Positions 48,736 through 57,245 are shown, numbered from the stretch's first letter. The stretch: DNA of 64,000 bases from Streptomyces niger (GCF_000718305.1 NZ_JOFQ01000001.1:124001-188000); one strand, 5' to 3'. The notes: generated by a model not told the origin, from the sequence alone. Made by a program: numbers and translations.

Positions 48736-49638
48736 TCACCGAGTCGTCGGATTTTCACCCGGTACCGCCGGCCGGGTCGTACCGCGCGCCACCGCCCGGA
48801 ACCGCTGCGGCGTACGGCCGTCCCGTTTGCGGAAGAACTTGGAGAAATCGCCGGGCTCGCGGAACCCCAGCCGGCGGGAGATCTCCGCGCCCGAGGCATC
48901 GGTGTGCACCAGCAGGCGCTTGGCCTCCAGGAGGATGCGCGCGTCGAGGTACTGCTTGGCGGTCAGCCCGGTGGCGGCCAGCGTGGCGCGGGTGAGGGTG
49001 CGGGTGTTGTAGCCCAGCGCGTCGGCGTAGTCGGAGACCCGGTGGGTGTCGGCGAAGTCGCGCTCGACGGCCGCGTGGTAGTGCGCGAAGGTACCGCCGG
49101 GCCGGTGCGCGGCGGGGGCCTCCGGACGGGCGTGGGCGAGCCGCAGCAGCAGCACGGTCAGCAGCAGCCGCACCGCCTCGATGTGCGCCGGGAGGGGGAT
49201 GGACGCCAGGTCGGCGTACTCGTGGGTGAGGTGGCGCAGGGCGAGCTGGGTGGCGCGGAGGTGCGGCCCCTCCGGCACCAGCGGCGCCTGCTCGAAGGGG
49301 GCCTCGGCGTCGGCGAAGCCGGGCTGCCAGATGACGATGGTGCCGCGCGCCGTCGCCAGGTCCTCGGCGACGTACTGGTGGACCTGGCCCGGTCGGATCC
49401 ACAGCCAGCTGCCGGGGCCCAGCGCGTACTCCGAGAAGTCCACGGTGTGCCGCAGGGTGCCGGCACCGACGTGGATCAGATGGTGGAAGCCGGGGCGCTG
49501 GGGCGTCGCGAGATCGATGCCGCGACGGTGACCGCGGGCCCGCAGTTCGGCGAAGTCCAGGACGTCCATGCCCAGCGGAGCACCGAGCGAGGGCCGGTAG
49601 GCGACGTCCGTGATCGAGAGCTGTCCGTTTTTCCCCAT
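48736..49638 (-). CDS. AraC-family regulator, probable activator of vdcBCD
   Basis: 300 residues from ATG 49638. An N-terminal cupin-like sensing domain (about 20-110: FHHLIHVGAGTLRHTVDFSEYAL, PGSWLWIRPGQVHQY) is followed by the double AraC HTH at about 195-295 (VSDYADALGYNTRTLTRATLA, ARILLEAKRLLVHTDASGAEIS, LGFREPGDFSKFFRKRDGRTPQRFR). It is divergent from vdcB with 99 bp between starts. It most likely activates the decarboxylase operon when an aromatic acid is present; direct evidence is lacking. Confidence 0.88.
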   Translation of the reverse strand: MGKNGQLSITDVAYRPSLGAPLGMDVLDFAELRARGHRRGIDLATPQRPGFHHLIHVGAGTLRHTVDFSEYALGPGSWLWIRPGQVHQYVAEDLATARGTIVIWQPGFADAEAPFEQAPLVPEGPHLRATQLALRHLTHEYADLASIPLPAHIEAVRLLLTVLLLRLAHARPEAPAAHRPGGTFAHYHAAVERDFADTHRVSDYADALGYNTRTLTRATLAATGLTAKQYLDARILLEAKRLLVHTDASGAEISRRLGFREPGDFSKFFRKRDGRTPQRFRAVARGTTRPAVPGENPTTR

Positions 49639-49737
49639 ACCGAGTCCGTAGCGTACCGCTGCCTTCCGCTTACCTCCTCCTACGGTCGCAGAAGAGGCAG
49701 CGACGAGCCGGAAGCTGCCGGAGAGCAGAGGTGTGAC

Positions 49738-50316
49738 GTGCGGCTGATCGTGGGAATGACGGGGGCGACCGGTGCGGTGTTCGGGATCCGGGTGCTGGAG
49801 CACCTGGCCGAGCTGCCGGAGGTGGAGACCCACCTCGTACTGAGCCGCTGGGCCCGGTCCACGATCGAGCTGGAGACCGGGCGGAGCGCCCGTGCGGTCG
49901 CCGAGCTGGCCGACGTGGTGCACAGCCCCGAGGACCAGGGCGCGTCGATCTCCTCCGGCTCGTTCCGGACCGATGGCATGATCATCGTGCCCTGCTCGAT
50001 GAAGACGCTGGCCGGGATCCGGGCCGGTTACGCCGACGGGCTGGTCGGCCGCGCCGCCGACGTCGTGCTCAAGGAGCGCCGCAAGCTGGTGGTCGTCCCG
50101 CGGGAGACGCCGCTCAGCGAGATCCACCTGGAGAACATGCTGGCGCTGGCCCGGATGGGCGTGCAGATCGTGCCGCCGATGCCCGCCTTCTACAACCACC
50201 CCGCCTCGGTCGACGACATCGTCGACCACATCACGGCCCGCGTGATCGACCAGTTCGACCTGCCGGCGCCGGCCGCGAAGCGGTGGGAGGGCATGCGCGC
50301 GGCCCGCGCCGCCTGA
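49738..50316 (+). CDS. vdcB: Flavin prenyltransferase subunit of hydroxyarylic acid decarboxylase, VdcB/UbiX
   Basis: 192 residues from GTG 49738. UbiX motifs are present: IVGMTGATGAVFGIRVLEHL, the SSGSFRTDGMIIVPCSMKTLAGI core that binds FMN and the prenyl phosphate, and ERRKLVVVPRETPLSEIHLENML. UbiX enzymes attach a dimethylallyl group to FMN to make prenyl-FMN, the cofactor of the UbiD partner encoded 43 bp downstream. The three-gene order with a UbiD and a 75-residue zinc-ribbon-like protein is that of the vanillate/4-hydroxybenzoate decarboxylase VdcBCD of Streptomyces sp. D7. Confidence 0.9.
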   Translation: MRLIVGMTGATGAVFGIRVLEHLAELPEVETHLVLSRWARSTIELETGRSARAVAELADVVHSPEDQGASISSGSFRTDGMIIVPCSMKTLAGIRAGYADGLVGRAADVVLKERRKLVVVPRETPLSEIHLENMLALARMGVQIVPPMPAFYNHPASVDDIVDHITARVIDQFDLPAPAAKRWEGMRAARAA

Positions 50317-50359
50317 CGCCCGCCCCGCCCTCGCCTCCCCTCATCACAGGAGTACCCCC

Positions 50360-51784
50360 ATGCCCTACGACGACCTGCGCAGCTTCCTGAACACCCTCGA
50401 CAAGGAGGGGCAGCTGCTGCACATCACCGACGAGGTGCTGCCCGAGCCGGACCTGGCCGCCGCCGCCAACGCGGCGGGCCGCATCGGCGAAGGCGCGCCC
50501 GCCCTCTACTTCGACAACGTCACGGGCTTCACCGACGCCCGCATCGCGCTGAACGTGCACGGTTCCTGGCGCAACCACGCCCTCGCGCTCGGCCTGCCCG
50601 CCGCCACCTCGGTCAAGGACCAGGTCGAGGAGTTCGCGCGCCGCTGGGACGCGTTCCCCGTCACCCCCGAGCGCCGTGAGGACGCCCCCTGGCGCGAGAA
50701 CACGGTGGAGGGCGCGGACGTCGACCTCTTCAAGGTGCTGCCGCTCTTCCGCCTGAACGACGGGGACGGCGGCTTCTACCTCGACAAGGCCGCGGTCGTC
50801 TCGCGCGACCCCGACGACCCGGACCACTTCGGCAAGCAGAACGTCGGCACGTACCGCCTGGAGGTCATCGGCCGCGACCGGCTGGCCATCCAGCCGGTGC
50901 CGGTGCACGACGTGGCCCTGCACCTCAAGGCGGCGGAGAGCCGCGACGAGGACCTGCCCATCGCAATCACGCTGGGGAACGACCCGGTGACGACCATCGT
51001 GGCGGGCATGCCGATGGGGTACGACCGTTCCGAGTACGAGATGGCCGGTGCGCTGCGCGGTGCGCCCGCGCCGATCGCCACCGCGCCGCTCACCGGCTTC
51101 GACGTGCCCTGGGGTTCGGAGGTCGTCATCGAGGGCGTGATCGAGGGGCGCAAGCGGCAGATCGAGGGGCCGTTCGGCGAGTTCACCGGCCACTACTCCG
51201 GCGGGCGCCGGATGCCCGTCGTCCGCATCGACCGGGTCTCGTACCGCACGAATCCGATCTTCGAGTCGCTGTACCTGGGCATGCCGTGGACCGAGGTGGA
51301 CTACCTCGTCGGGCCGAACACCTGCGTACCGCTGCTGAAGCAGCTGCGTGCGGAGTTCCCGGAGGTGCAGGCGGTCAACGCCATGTACACGCACGGCCTG
51401 GCCGTGATCATCTCCACGAAGAAGCGGTACGGCGGCTTCGCCAAGGCGGTCGGCATGCGGGCGATGACCACGCCGCACGGCCTCGGCTACGTCGCCCAGG
51501 TGATCCTCGTCGACGAGGACGTGGATCCCTTCAACCTCCCGCAGGTGATGTGGGCGATGTCCTCGAAGGTGAACCCCAAGGACGACGTCGTCATCATCCC
51601 GAACCTGTCCGTCCTGGAACTGGCTCCGGCCGCCACCCCGGCCGGCATCACCAGCAAGATGATCATCGACGCGACCACCCCGGTCTCCCCCGACAACCGC
51701 GGCAACTTCAGCACCCCGGTCCGCGACCTGCCGGAGACCAAGGAGTGGATCGGCCGGCTGACGTCGATGCTGGCGAAGCGCTGA
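50360..51784 (+). CDS. vdcC: Prenyl-FMN-dependent hydroxyarylic acid decarboxylase, VdcC/UbiD
   Basis: 474 residues from ATG 50360, with an AGGAG site. It is a full-length UbiD: MPYDDLRSFLNTLDKEGQLL, NTVEGADVDLFKVLPLFRLN, DPDHFGKQNVGTYRLEVIGR, the IEGPFGEFTGHYSG signature, and FNLPQVMWAMSSKVNPKDD near the end. With prenyl-FMN from VdcB it removes CO2 non-oxidatively from acids such as vanillate (to guaiacol) or 4-hydroxybenzoate (to phenol). Exact substrate is by homology to the VdcBCD set. Transcribed with vdcB and vdcD from the AraC-controlled promoter. Confidence 0.9.
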   Translation: MPYDDLRSFLNTLDKEGQLLHITDEVLPEPDLAAAANAAGRIGEGAPALYFDNVTGFTDARIALNVHGSWRNHALALGLPAATSVKDQVEEFARRWDAFPVTPERREDAPWRENTVEGADVDLFKVLPLFRLNDGDGGFYLDKAAVVSRDPDDPDHFGKQNVGTYRLEVIGRDRLAIQPVPVHDVALHLKAAESRDEDLPIAITLGNDPVTTIVAGMPMGYDRSEYEMAGALRGAPAPIATAPLTGFDVPWGSEVVIEGVIEGRKRQIEGPFGEFTGHYSGGRRMPVVRIDRVSYRTNPIFESLYLGMPWTEVDYLVGPNTCVPLLKQLRAEFPEVQAVNAMYTHGLAVIISTKKRYGGFAKAVGMRAMTTPHGLGYVAQVILVDEDVDPFNLPQVMWAMSSKVNPKDDVVIIPNLSVLELAPAATPAGITSKMIIDATTPVSPDNRGNFSTPVRDLPETKEWIGRLTSMLAKR

Positions 51785-51864
51785 CGCGCGGCGCGCCCGT
51801 CAGGAACGTCGCTTCATCGACTTACCCACTCATCGCCTCAGAGATCTACCGACCTGGAATGCTC

Positions 51865-52092
51865 ATGATCTGCCCCCGCTGTGCGCACGACGCGCTCCAC
51901 ACCCTCGCCCACTCCCCCGTCCCCGGCGTCTGGGACGTACTCCAGTGCACCCGCTGCCTCTACACCTGGCGCACCACCGAACCCGACCGCCGCACCCGGC
52001 GCGAGGCCTACCCGGAGCAGTTCCGCCTCACCCAGGAGGACATCGACAACGCCATCGAGGTCCCGGCGGTGCCGCCGCTGAACGCCGGCTGA
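51865..52092 (+). CDS. vdcD: Small subunit of hydroxyarylic acid decarboxylase, VdcD
   Basis: 75 residues from ATG 51865, chosen because relatives begin MICPRC; an in-frame ATG at 51859 adds two residues. Two CxxC pairs (CPRC at the start, CTRC in the middle) suggest a zinc ribbon, followed by LYTWRTTEPDRRTRREAYPEQF and the family end DIDNAIEVPAVPPL. YclD/VdcD proteins are required with the UbiX and UbiD partners in these decarboxylases, though their exact part is unclear. It is the third gene of the vdc operon, followed by a hairpin. Confidence 0.88.
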   Translation: MICPRCAHDALHTLAHSPVPGVWDVLQCTRCLYTWRTTEPDRRTRREAYPEQFRLTQEDIDNAIEVPAVPPLNAG

Positions 52093-52107
52093 CCTCCCCC
52101 GTCACGC

Positions 52108-52147
52108 GGCCGGACCCCGCCCTCTTGATGAGGAGCGGGGCCCGGCC
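52108..52147. terminator. Hairpin between vdcD and the small secreted gene
   Basis: GGCCGGACCCCGC (52108-52120) pairs with GCGGGGCCCGGCC (52135-52147) with one mismatch across a 14-base loop. It is 16 bp after the vdcD stop and can act in both directions between these convergent genes. Confidence 0.7.
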
Positions 52148-52159
52148 GGCGGTACCCGG

Positions 52160-52405
52160 TCAGTCGCCGTCGAAGGCGAGGTCCTCGCCCATGCCGGTCT
52201 GGATGTAGACCGAGGTCGTGCCGCCGCCGTAGGCGTACGACCCGTCGTGCCCGGTGCCGCTGCCGTGCTGGTGCGACTGCGTGATGATGATCCGGCTCTT
52301 GAGGAAGTCGTCGTCGTCGTGCGCGGACGCGGTGCCGCCGGCGACAAGGACCAGTGCGGTGACGGGAACTGCGACCGCTGCCAAGCGCAGCGCGGTGCGG
52401 ACCAT
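52160..52405 (-). CDS. Small secreted protein, second ASAHDDD type
   Basis: 81 residues from ATG 52405, with GGAGG five bases upstream; an ATG at 52417 is in frame but poorly placed. The signal peptide (ALRLAAVAVPVTALVLVAGG) is cut near TASA, leaving a mature chain of about 55 residues that begins HDDDD and contains IIITQSHQHGSGTGHDGSYAYGG. His/Asp richness may mean metal binding. It shares the ASAHDDD junction with the protein at 48394; both flank the vdc locus. No function is known. Confidence 0.68.
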   Translation of the reverse strand: MVRTALRLAAVAVPVTALVLVAGGTASAHDDDDFLKSRIIITQSHQHGSGTGHDGSYAYGGGTTSVYIQTGMGEDLAFDGD

Positions 52406-52541
52406 CGGTACCTCCATCGGTTGCCACGGAAAGGGACGGTGCGTTCCCACCGCCCCACGGGTCGATCAGTAGCCGAGTCTGCGAAGCGGCACACGTACCA
52501 CCACCCGAACGGCAGGGCCCCCGCCCAGCGATTTCGCGGTG

Positions 52542-52859
52542 TCACGGCCGTACCTGGATCTCCCCGACGCCGGTGCCGATGCCGCCGCAGCGGCCCGTCG
52601 ACCGGCCGGTCCGCCCGGGGTCGAGCGTGACGCGCTCACCGTCCGCGTCGGGCGCCCAGCCGCAGACCAGATGCACCCAGAAGGTCTGCGGTGCGCTGCC
52701 GTTGTTGCGGCAGCGGGCGTAACCGGTGTATGCGTCGTCGGCGTGCTTGCCGGTGTCGCACGACAGGCCGGGCGGGGTGGCGGCGGCCGGGACGGCGAGC
52801 GCGGCCACCATGACGGCGGCGGCCGCCGTGACCTTCGTCCCTGTGGGCGTCGGCTTCAT
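52542..52859 (-). CDS. Small secreted protein with four cysteines
   Basis: 105 residues from ATG 52859, with GGAGAGACC upstream. Signal peptide: TKVTAAAAVMVAALAVPAAA. The mature part has four cysteines (LSCDTG, ARCRNN, LVCGWA, GRCGGI), probably two disulfides, and a pattern (GYARCRNNGSAPQTFWVHLVC) typical of Streptomyces exported small beta proteins. There is no catalytic motif. Role unknown; it is transcribed alone. Confidence 0.72.
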   Translation of the reverse strand: MKPTPTGTKVTAAAAVMVAALAVPAAATPPGLSCDTGKHADDAYTGYARCRNNGSAPQTFWVHLVCGWAPDADGERVTLDPGRTGRSTGRCGGIGTGVGEIQVRP

Positions 52860-53132
52860 GGTCTCTCCTGGACGTTCTCGGGTCGGCCCCCGAACGCGCG
52901 GAGCGGTACGGAGTGCCGGTCGCATGCCGGACATGGCTCCCACCCGGCTGTCGGCGGAAAACCAGGGAGATCGTGACGCTGCGTGAGTGGCCGCGGCGCA
53001 CGCACGCCGGGTGTCGGGCGACGAACCGTGCGCGGAGTAGTGTGTTCCGGTTACCTGCCGGCCACCGGCCTGAGTACCGATCAGCTCGTGCCAACCGTGG
53101 GCCGGGTGTCGAACAGTGAAGGAGTGTCGGGA

Positions 53133-53957
53133 ATGGGGACGACCGGAGCCGGAAGCGCGGAGCCGACGGGGCCGGGCACGGCCGTGGTGACCGGGGCCTC
53201 CTCGGGCATCGGCACCCGGTACGCCGAACGGCTGGCCGAGGCCGGCTGGGACCTGGTGCTCGTGGCGCGGCGGGCGCAGCGGCTGGACGAGTTGGCCGGT
53301 CGGCTGCGGGAGTCGGCCGGGATCGCCGTCGAGACGCTCGTCGCCGACCTGGGCGTACCGGAGGACCTGGCGCGCACCGCCGAGCGGGTCACGGAGGACG
53401 ACGTGGCGCTGCTGGTGAACAACGCGGGCATCAACGGCTACGGGTACTTCCACGAGGTCGACCCGGCGCTGCTGACGCGGGTGCTGAACGTCAACGTCAC
53501 GGCGCTGACGGTGCTGTCCAGGGCCGCCGTGCCCGGCATGCTGGCGCGCGGCCGCGGCGCGGTGGTCAACGTCGCCTCCCGGCTGGCCTTCGCCGGTTCG
53601 CTGCCGCCGGACCCGCTCCCCCGACGCGCCGTCTACGGCGGCACGAAGGGGTACGTCGTGACCTTCACCCGCACCCTCGCGGCCGAACTGGCGGACTCGC
53701 CGCTGCGCATCCAGGTGCTGTGCCCCGGGCTCACCGCCACCGAGTTCCACCTGACGACGGGCGAGGAGTCGGTCGCGGGGCAGGAGCAGCAGGTGCACGC
53801 GGAGGGGGGCATGCCGGTGGACGAGGTGGTGACCGCCTCGCTGGCCGCGCTGGAGCGCGGCGACGTGGTCTGCGTACCCGGCCTTGCAAACCCCGAGGAG
53901 GCGCTGGAAAGGCTGGTCGACGCGGAGGTGGGGATGCGGGGCGTCCCCCGTCGCTGA
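53133..53957 (+). CDS. Short-chain dehydrogenase/reductase
   Basis: 274 residues from ATG 53133, with GAAGGAG eight bases upstream. Classical SDR motifs: TGASSGIGTRYAERLAEAGW for cofactor binding, LLVNNAGINGYG, and the active site with serine in VNVASRLAF and Y-x-x-x-K in AVYGGTKGYV. An Arg/Arg pair at the end of the second beta strand (LVARRAQRLDEL) favours NADP(H). The C-terminal part (LCPGLTATEFH) is standard. It should oxidise or reduce an unknown alcohol/ketone. It resembles the DltE-like SDR group. No operon partner. Confidence 0.85.
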   Translation: MGTTGAGSAEPTGPGTAVVTGASSGIGTRYAERLAEAGWDLVLVARRAQRLDELAGRLRESAGIAVETLVADLGVPEDLARTAERVTEDDVALLVNNAGINGYGYFHEVDPALLTRVLNVNVTALTVLSRAAVPGMLARGRGAVVNVASRLAFAGSLPPDPLPRRAVYGGTKGYVVTFTRTLAAELADSPLRIQVLCPGLTATEFHLTTGEESVAGQEQQVHAEGGMPVDEVVTASLAALERGDVVCVPGLANPEEALERLVDAEVGMRGVPRR

Positions 53958-54084
53958 CCGTCGCCCGCCCGGCGGTGGGCCGGTCCGGGTGCGGCGGGTT
54001 TGCCCCGATCCGTCGTGGGTTACCTGTGCGCGTACAGCCCGGGCGATCGTGTGCCCGGCAACCGCGAACCCGAGGAGGCATGTC

Positions 54085-54417
54085 GTGACAGCGCAGGTCA
54101 GCAACGAGTTGTGGGACACGTTCCACTCCGTCGTCAACATGACGTCGCGTGAGCTGCACGAGTGGCTGAGCGTCCAGGCCGCGGGGCAGGACTCCGAGGT
54201 GGTCCCCGACCAGGCCGGCGCGCCCATCGGCCGGCACGTGGCGGAGATCCTCGGCAAGCGCCGTACCGACCTCACGGAGGAGGACGCGCAGGTCATGCGG
54301 CGGGTGTGCGAGATCGTGGAGAGTCAGCGGGCCGACCACCGCGACCCGCAGGCCGGTGGCGTGGACTGGCGGCACGGGCTGATGAACATCGGGCACGACC
54401 CGCTGAAGCCCGCCTGA
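54085..54417 (+). CDS. DUF3140 domain protein
   Basis: 110 residues from GTG 54085, preceded by GAGGAGG. The family sequence is evident: ELWDTFHSVVNMTSRELHEWL, then GRHVAEILGKRRTDLTEEDA and VCEIVESQRADHRDP. DUF3140 proteins are small cytoplasmic helical proteins of actinobacteria that resemble DNA-binding or stress proteins; function is not known. A perfect hairpin terminator follows the stop by five bases. Confidence 0.8.
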   Translation: MTAQVSNELWDTFHSVVNMTSRELHEWLSVQAAGQDSEVVPDQAGAPIGRHVAEILGKRRTDLTEEDAQVMRRVCEIVESQRADHRDPQAGGVDWRHGLMNIGHDPLKPA

Positions 54418-54422
54418 GACCC

Positions 54423-54455
54423 GCGCCTGGGCTGACGTTGCGTCAGCCCAGGCGC
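54423..54455 (+). terminator. Perfect 15-bp stem terminator after the DUF3140 gene
   Basis: GCGCCTGGGCTGACG (54423-54437) pairs exactly with CGTCAGCCCAGGCGC (54441-54455) with a 3-base loop, starting six bases after the stop codon. Confidence 0.85.
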
Positions 54456-54503
54456 CGGCAGCGCGTGGGGCGCTGCTCGTGCGGGCGGTTCCGGTGCCGA
54501 GTG

Positions 54504-54532
54504 TTGACATGCCTGGTTCAGACCTTTAGGTT
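54504..54532 (+). promoter_or_regulatory. HrdB-type promoter of the alginate lyase gene
   Basis: TTGACA (54504-54509) and TAGGTT (54527-54532) are separated by 17 bases, close to the principal sigma factor consensus. Transcription would begin near 54540, leaving a leader of about 55 bases before ATG 54596. Related GGTTCA motifs around the -10 (54515 and 54530) may be regulator contacts. Confidence 0.65.
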
Positions 54533-54595
54533 CACCGACCATCGCGCCTGTCCATAGAGGCGATCACCGTTCACATACAAGGACGGAACCCCCAC

Positions 54596-55849
54596 ATGCC
54601 TGTGCAGAGACGCCCCCGCCACGCGGCACGTACCACCGGTACCGCGCTCCTCGCCGCCACCGCCCTGCTGGTCACCCTGGCCACCGCCCTGTCCGCCGGC
54701 CCCGCCACCGGTGCGCCCCGGTCCCTCTCCGCCGACCGGGCCGGGGCCGCCGCGCCGGCCGCCTTCACCCACCCCGGCGTCCTGGTCTCCAGCGGCCAGC
54801 TCGACTTCGTACGGGAGAAGGTCAACTCCGGGGCGCAGCCCTGGAAGAGCGCCTACGACCAGATGAAGGCGAGCAGGTACGCCTCGCTGGACCGCACGCC
54901 CAAGCCCCGCGCCATCGTCGAGTGCGGCTCCTACTCCGACCCCGACCACGGCTGCACCGACGAGCGCGAGGACGCGCTCGCCGCGTACACCGACGCGCTG
55001 ATCTGGTACATCAGCCGGGACGAGCGGTACGCCGTGAAGGCGATCGCGCTGATGGACGCCTGGTCGGGCACCATCGAGGGCCACACCAACTCCAACGCCC
55101 CGCTGCAGACCGGCTGGGCGGGCTCCTCGTGGCCGCGGGCCGCCGAGATCATCCGGTACAGCTACCGGGGCTGGGCGCAGGACAAGGTCGACCGCTTCGA
55201 GACCATGCTGCGCGACGTCTACCTCCCGAAGGTCATCAAGGGCTCGAACTCCAACGGCAACTGGGAGTTGAGCATGATGGAGGCCGCCGTCGGCATCTCC
55301 GTCTTCCTCGACGACAAGGCGTCGTACGACAAGGCGATGGCGAAGTTCCGCGGCCGGGTGCCGGCGTACGTCTACCTCAGCGGCGACGGCGATCTGCCGA
55401 AGACGGCGCCGGGCAGCGGGCTCGACAGCCGCGACAAGATCATCAAGTACTGGCAGGGCCAGTCCACGTTCGTGAACGGCCTCACCCAGGAGACTTGCCG
55501 CGACCTCACCCACACCGGATACGGCATCTCCGCGATCTCGCACATCGCCGAGACCAGCCGCATCCAGGGCCAGGACCTCTACGGCACGGACGTCGGCGAG
55601 CGGCTGCGCTACGCGCTGGGCTTCCAGGCCAAGTACGAGCTGGGCGAGGCGCCGCCGAGCTGGCTGTGCGGCGGCAGCGTCAAGCGCGGCCTGGGCCCGG
55701 TCACCGAGGTCGGCTTCAACGCGCTGCACGGCCGGCTCGGCCAGGCCATGACCAACACGCAGAAGCTCACCGAGCAGGGCCGCCCGGCCGGCTCCAACAA
55801 CCTCTTCGTCGCCTGGGAGACCCTCACGCACGCGGAGAACCCCCGATGA
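54596..55849 (+). CDS. Secreted alginate-lyase-family enzyme (PL38-like)
   Basis: 417 residues from ATG 54596. The N-terminus has RRPRHAARTT and a hydrophobic core (ALLAATALLVTLATALSAG), cleaved near ATGA. The mature enzyme is an alpha/alpha-barrel of the alginate lyase superfamily: AAFTHPGVLVSSGQLDFVRE, TGWAGSSWPRAAEIIRYSY, SNSNGNWELSMMEAAVGISV (the NWE motif), and CRDLTHTGYGISAISHIAETS. The last two segments carry likely substrate and catalytic residues (Asn, His, Tyr). It should cleave an acidic polysaccharide outside the cell by beta-elimination. Possible substrates are alginate, glucuronan or the polymer made by the locus at 29.7-36.5 kb. Confidence 0.8.
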   Translation: MPVQRRPRHAARTTGTALLAATALLVTLATALSAGPATGAPRSLSADRAGAAAPAAFTHPGVLVSSGQLDFVREKVNSGAQPWKSAYDQMKASRYASLDRTPKPRAIVECGSYSDPDHGCTDEREDALAAYTDALIWYISRDERYAVKAIALMDAWSGTIEGHTNSNAPLQTGWAGSSWPRAAEIIRYSYRGWAQDKVDRFETMLRDVYLPKVIKGSNSNGNWELSMMEAAVGISVFLDDKASYDKAMAKFRGRVPAYVYLSGDGDLPKTAPGSGLDSRDKIIKYWQGQSTFVNGLTQETCRDLTHTGYGISAISHIAETSRIQGQDLYGTDVGERLRYALGFQAKYELGEAPPSWLCGGSVKRGLGPVTEVGFNALHGRLGQAMTNTQKLTEQGRPAGSNNLFVAWETLTHAENPR

Positions 55850-55929
55850 GCCGCGGCCTGCGGACCGCGACCGCGCCGCTGGCCGGCGCGCCCTACTTCC
55901 GCACCATCTTCGGCTGAGAACTTCTCACG

Positions 55930-56145
55930 CAACGTGGGTATGCGATGGTCTGCTCGATCACCCATCCCTTGGTGCCCAGGCCGAAATCGTGCTCGGTGCC
56001 GCGCCGGGCGATGAGGGCCTTGATGCCCTTGGCCCGCCCCTGGCGGCGGTAGCAGTCGTGGTCATAGCCGCGGTCGGCGTAGACCGCCAAGGGCCGGCGC
56101 CGGGGTCGGCCACGGGTGCCGCGGATCGGTGGGATGGCGTCGAGC
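55930..56145 (-). mobile_element. IS5-family transposase, internal remnant
   Basis: The minus strand encodes DAIPPIRGTRGRPRRRP, then YADRGYDHDCYRR and GIKALIARRGTEHDFGLG, ending in GWVIEQTIAYPR. These are the second aspartate (ADRGYD) and the region before the final glutamate of IS5-family DDE transposases. Only about 70 residues remain, the C-terminal end diverges into unrelated sequence, and no inverted repeats are seen. It is different from the remnant at 3480, so at least two insertions decayed in this window. Confidence 0.75.
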
Positions 56146-56252
56146 GCGGTGGCGGTGGCGGCCGCACGAGTGCGGTGAGGCAATGAGCCCGTGGGCTGGG
56201 GCACGTGGGCGAGGGCCGGGCCGCGCGTGCCTTGTGCCGGTGCGCCGAGACA

Positions 56253-57245
56253 TCAGGAGGGCAGTCCGCGTGGGAGCGTCTCGATCCGGAAGAGCTGACC
56301 GGACGCGCCGGTGCAGGGCTCTTCGCGGACGCGGCGGTCACTGGTGGGTGACCGCTCGCCGCTCAGGCCCACGCACAGGGCGCTGAAGGACAGCCGGAGG
56401 CGGTAACCGCACGGAGCGGACCCGCCGACGGGGTCGAAGCGGAACAACTGGGTGGACGGATCGCCTCCGCAGTCGGTCCGCGGCCGCAGCCGCCGCACCT
56501 GGCCGCTGCCGTGAGTGGCCGTGAGGCAGTCCGCCCTGCGCCCGGGGCGGTGCCACTGGATGTAGTACAGCCCGTCGCCGACGGGTTGCAGGTAGGTGCG
56601 AGGAGAGGTACGGGAGCAGGGTCCGAGCACGGCGGCCGGCCCCGATGAGGCATCCGGGCCGCGGCCCTCGGTGAGACACCCCCCGCTTCCGGTGACGCGT
56701 AGGCGCACCCAGCCGCCCGCCGGACCGAGGAAGGGCAGGCGGGGCGCGGTCGCAGCGTCCTCCCCCGGCGACCGCGAGACGGCCTCGACCCGGCGCCCGT
56801 GGTCGGCGGACTGATCGGCCCAGCTGCCGGACAGCACTGCCCAGACTCCGAAGGCCGCCAGGGCCGCCAGGGCCGGCAGCCACGCGAGCGCGATCAGCTG
56901 ACGGGCGCCCAGGCGTAATCGGCGGCGCGGGGGGCGGGCCGCCGGCGCCCCCGGGACGCTCTTATGCACCCGGGCCTCGACCCGGCTTCTGGCGTCCAGC
57001 CACTCCTTGACCCGGCTGTCGTCGTCACAGGCGCGGACGAAGGCCGTCAGAAACTCCGGACGCGGTAATGCATCTTTGCGCAGAACATCGGACAGTGTGC
57101 TTCGGGCCAGCGAGTCCCCCCGGCTTTCGGCACGCTCAGCGAGTTGCCGATAAGTGCATCCCGACCGCTCTTTGAGAACTCGCATCAACGCAACGAACTC
57201 TCCGGCATCACGAGCCTCGTGAGGCCGTAATCGGCGGTATCCCAT
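56253..57245 (-). CDS. Membrane-spanning one-component regulator: HTH, one TM helix, Cys-rich extracellular domain
   Basis: 330 residues from ATG 57245. Residues 14-70 form an XRE-like HTH (FVALMRVLKERSGCTYRQLAERAE, LARSTLSDVLRKDALPRPEF). A basic linker precedes a single membrane helix (LIALAWLPALAALAAFGVWAVL, about 117-138), so the rest is outside. The outer domain (170-330) holds seven cysteines in repeats like GCLTEGRG, ADCLTATHG and LCVGLSGE, suggestive of a ricin-like beta-trefoil with disulfides. It is divergent from the gene for a cysteine-rich peptide, 236 bp between starts, so it may sense that peptide or cell-wall state and switch the locus. The link is inference. Confidence 0.75.
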   Translation of the reverse strand: MGYRRLRPHEARDAGEFVALMRVLKERSGCTYRQLAERAESRGDSLARSTLSDVLRKDALPRPEFLTAFVRACDDDSRVKEWLDARSRVEARVHKSVPGAPAARPPRRRLRLGARQLIALAWLPALAALAAFGVWAVLSGSWADQSADHGRRVEAVSRSPGEDAATAPRLPFLGPAGGWVRLRVTGSGGCLTEGRGPDASSGPAAVLGPCSRTSPRTYLQPVGDGLYYIQWHRPGRRADCLTATHGSGQVRRLRPRTDCGGDPSTQLFRFDPVGGSAPCGYRLRLSFSALCVGLSGERSPTSDRRVREEPCTGASGQLFRIETLPRGLPS

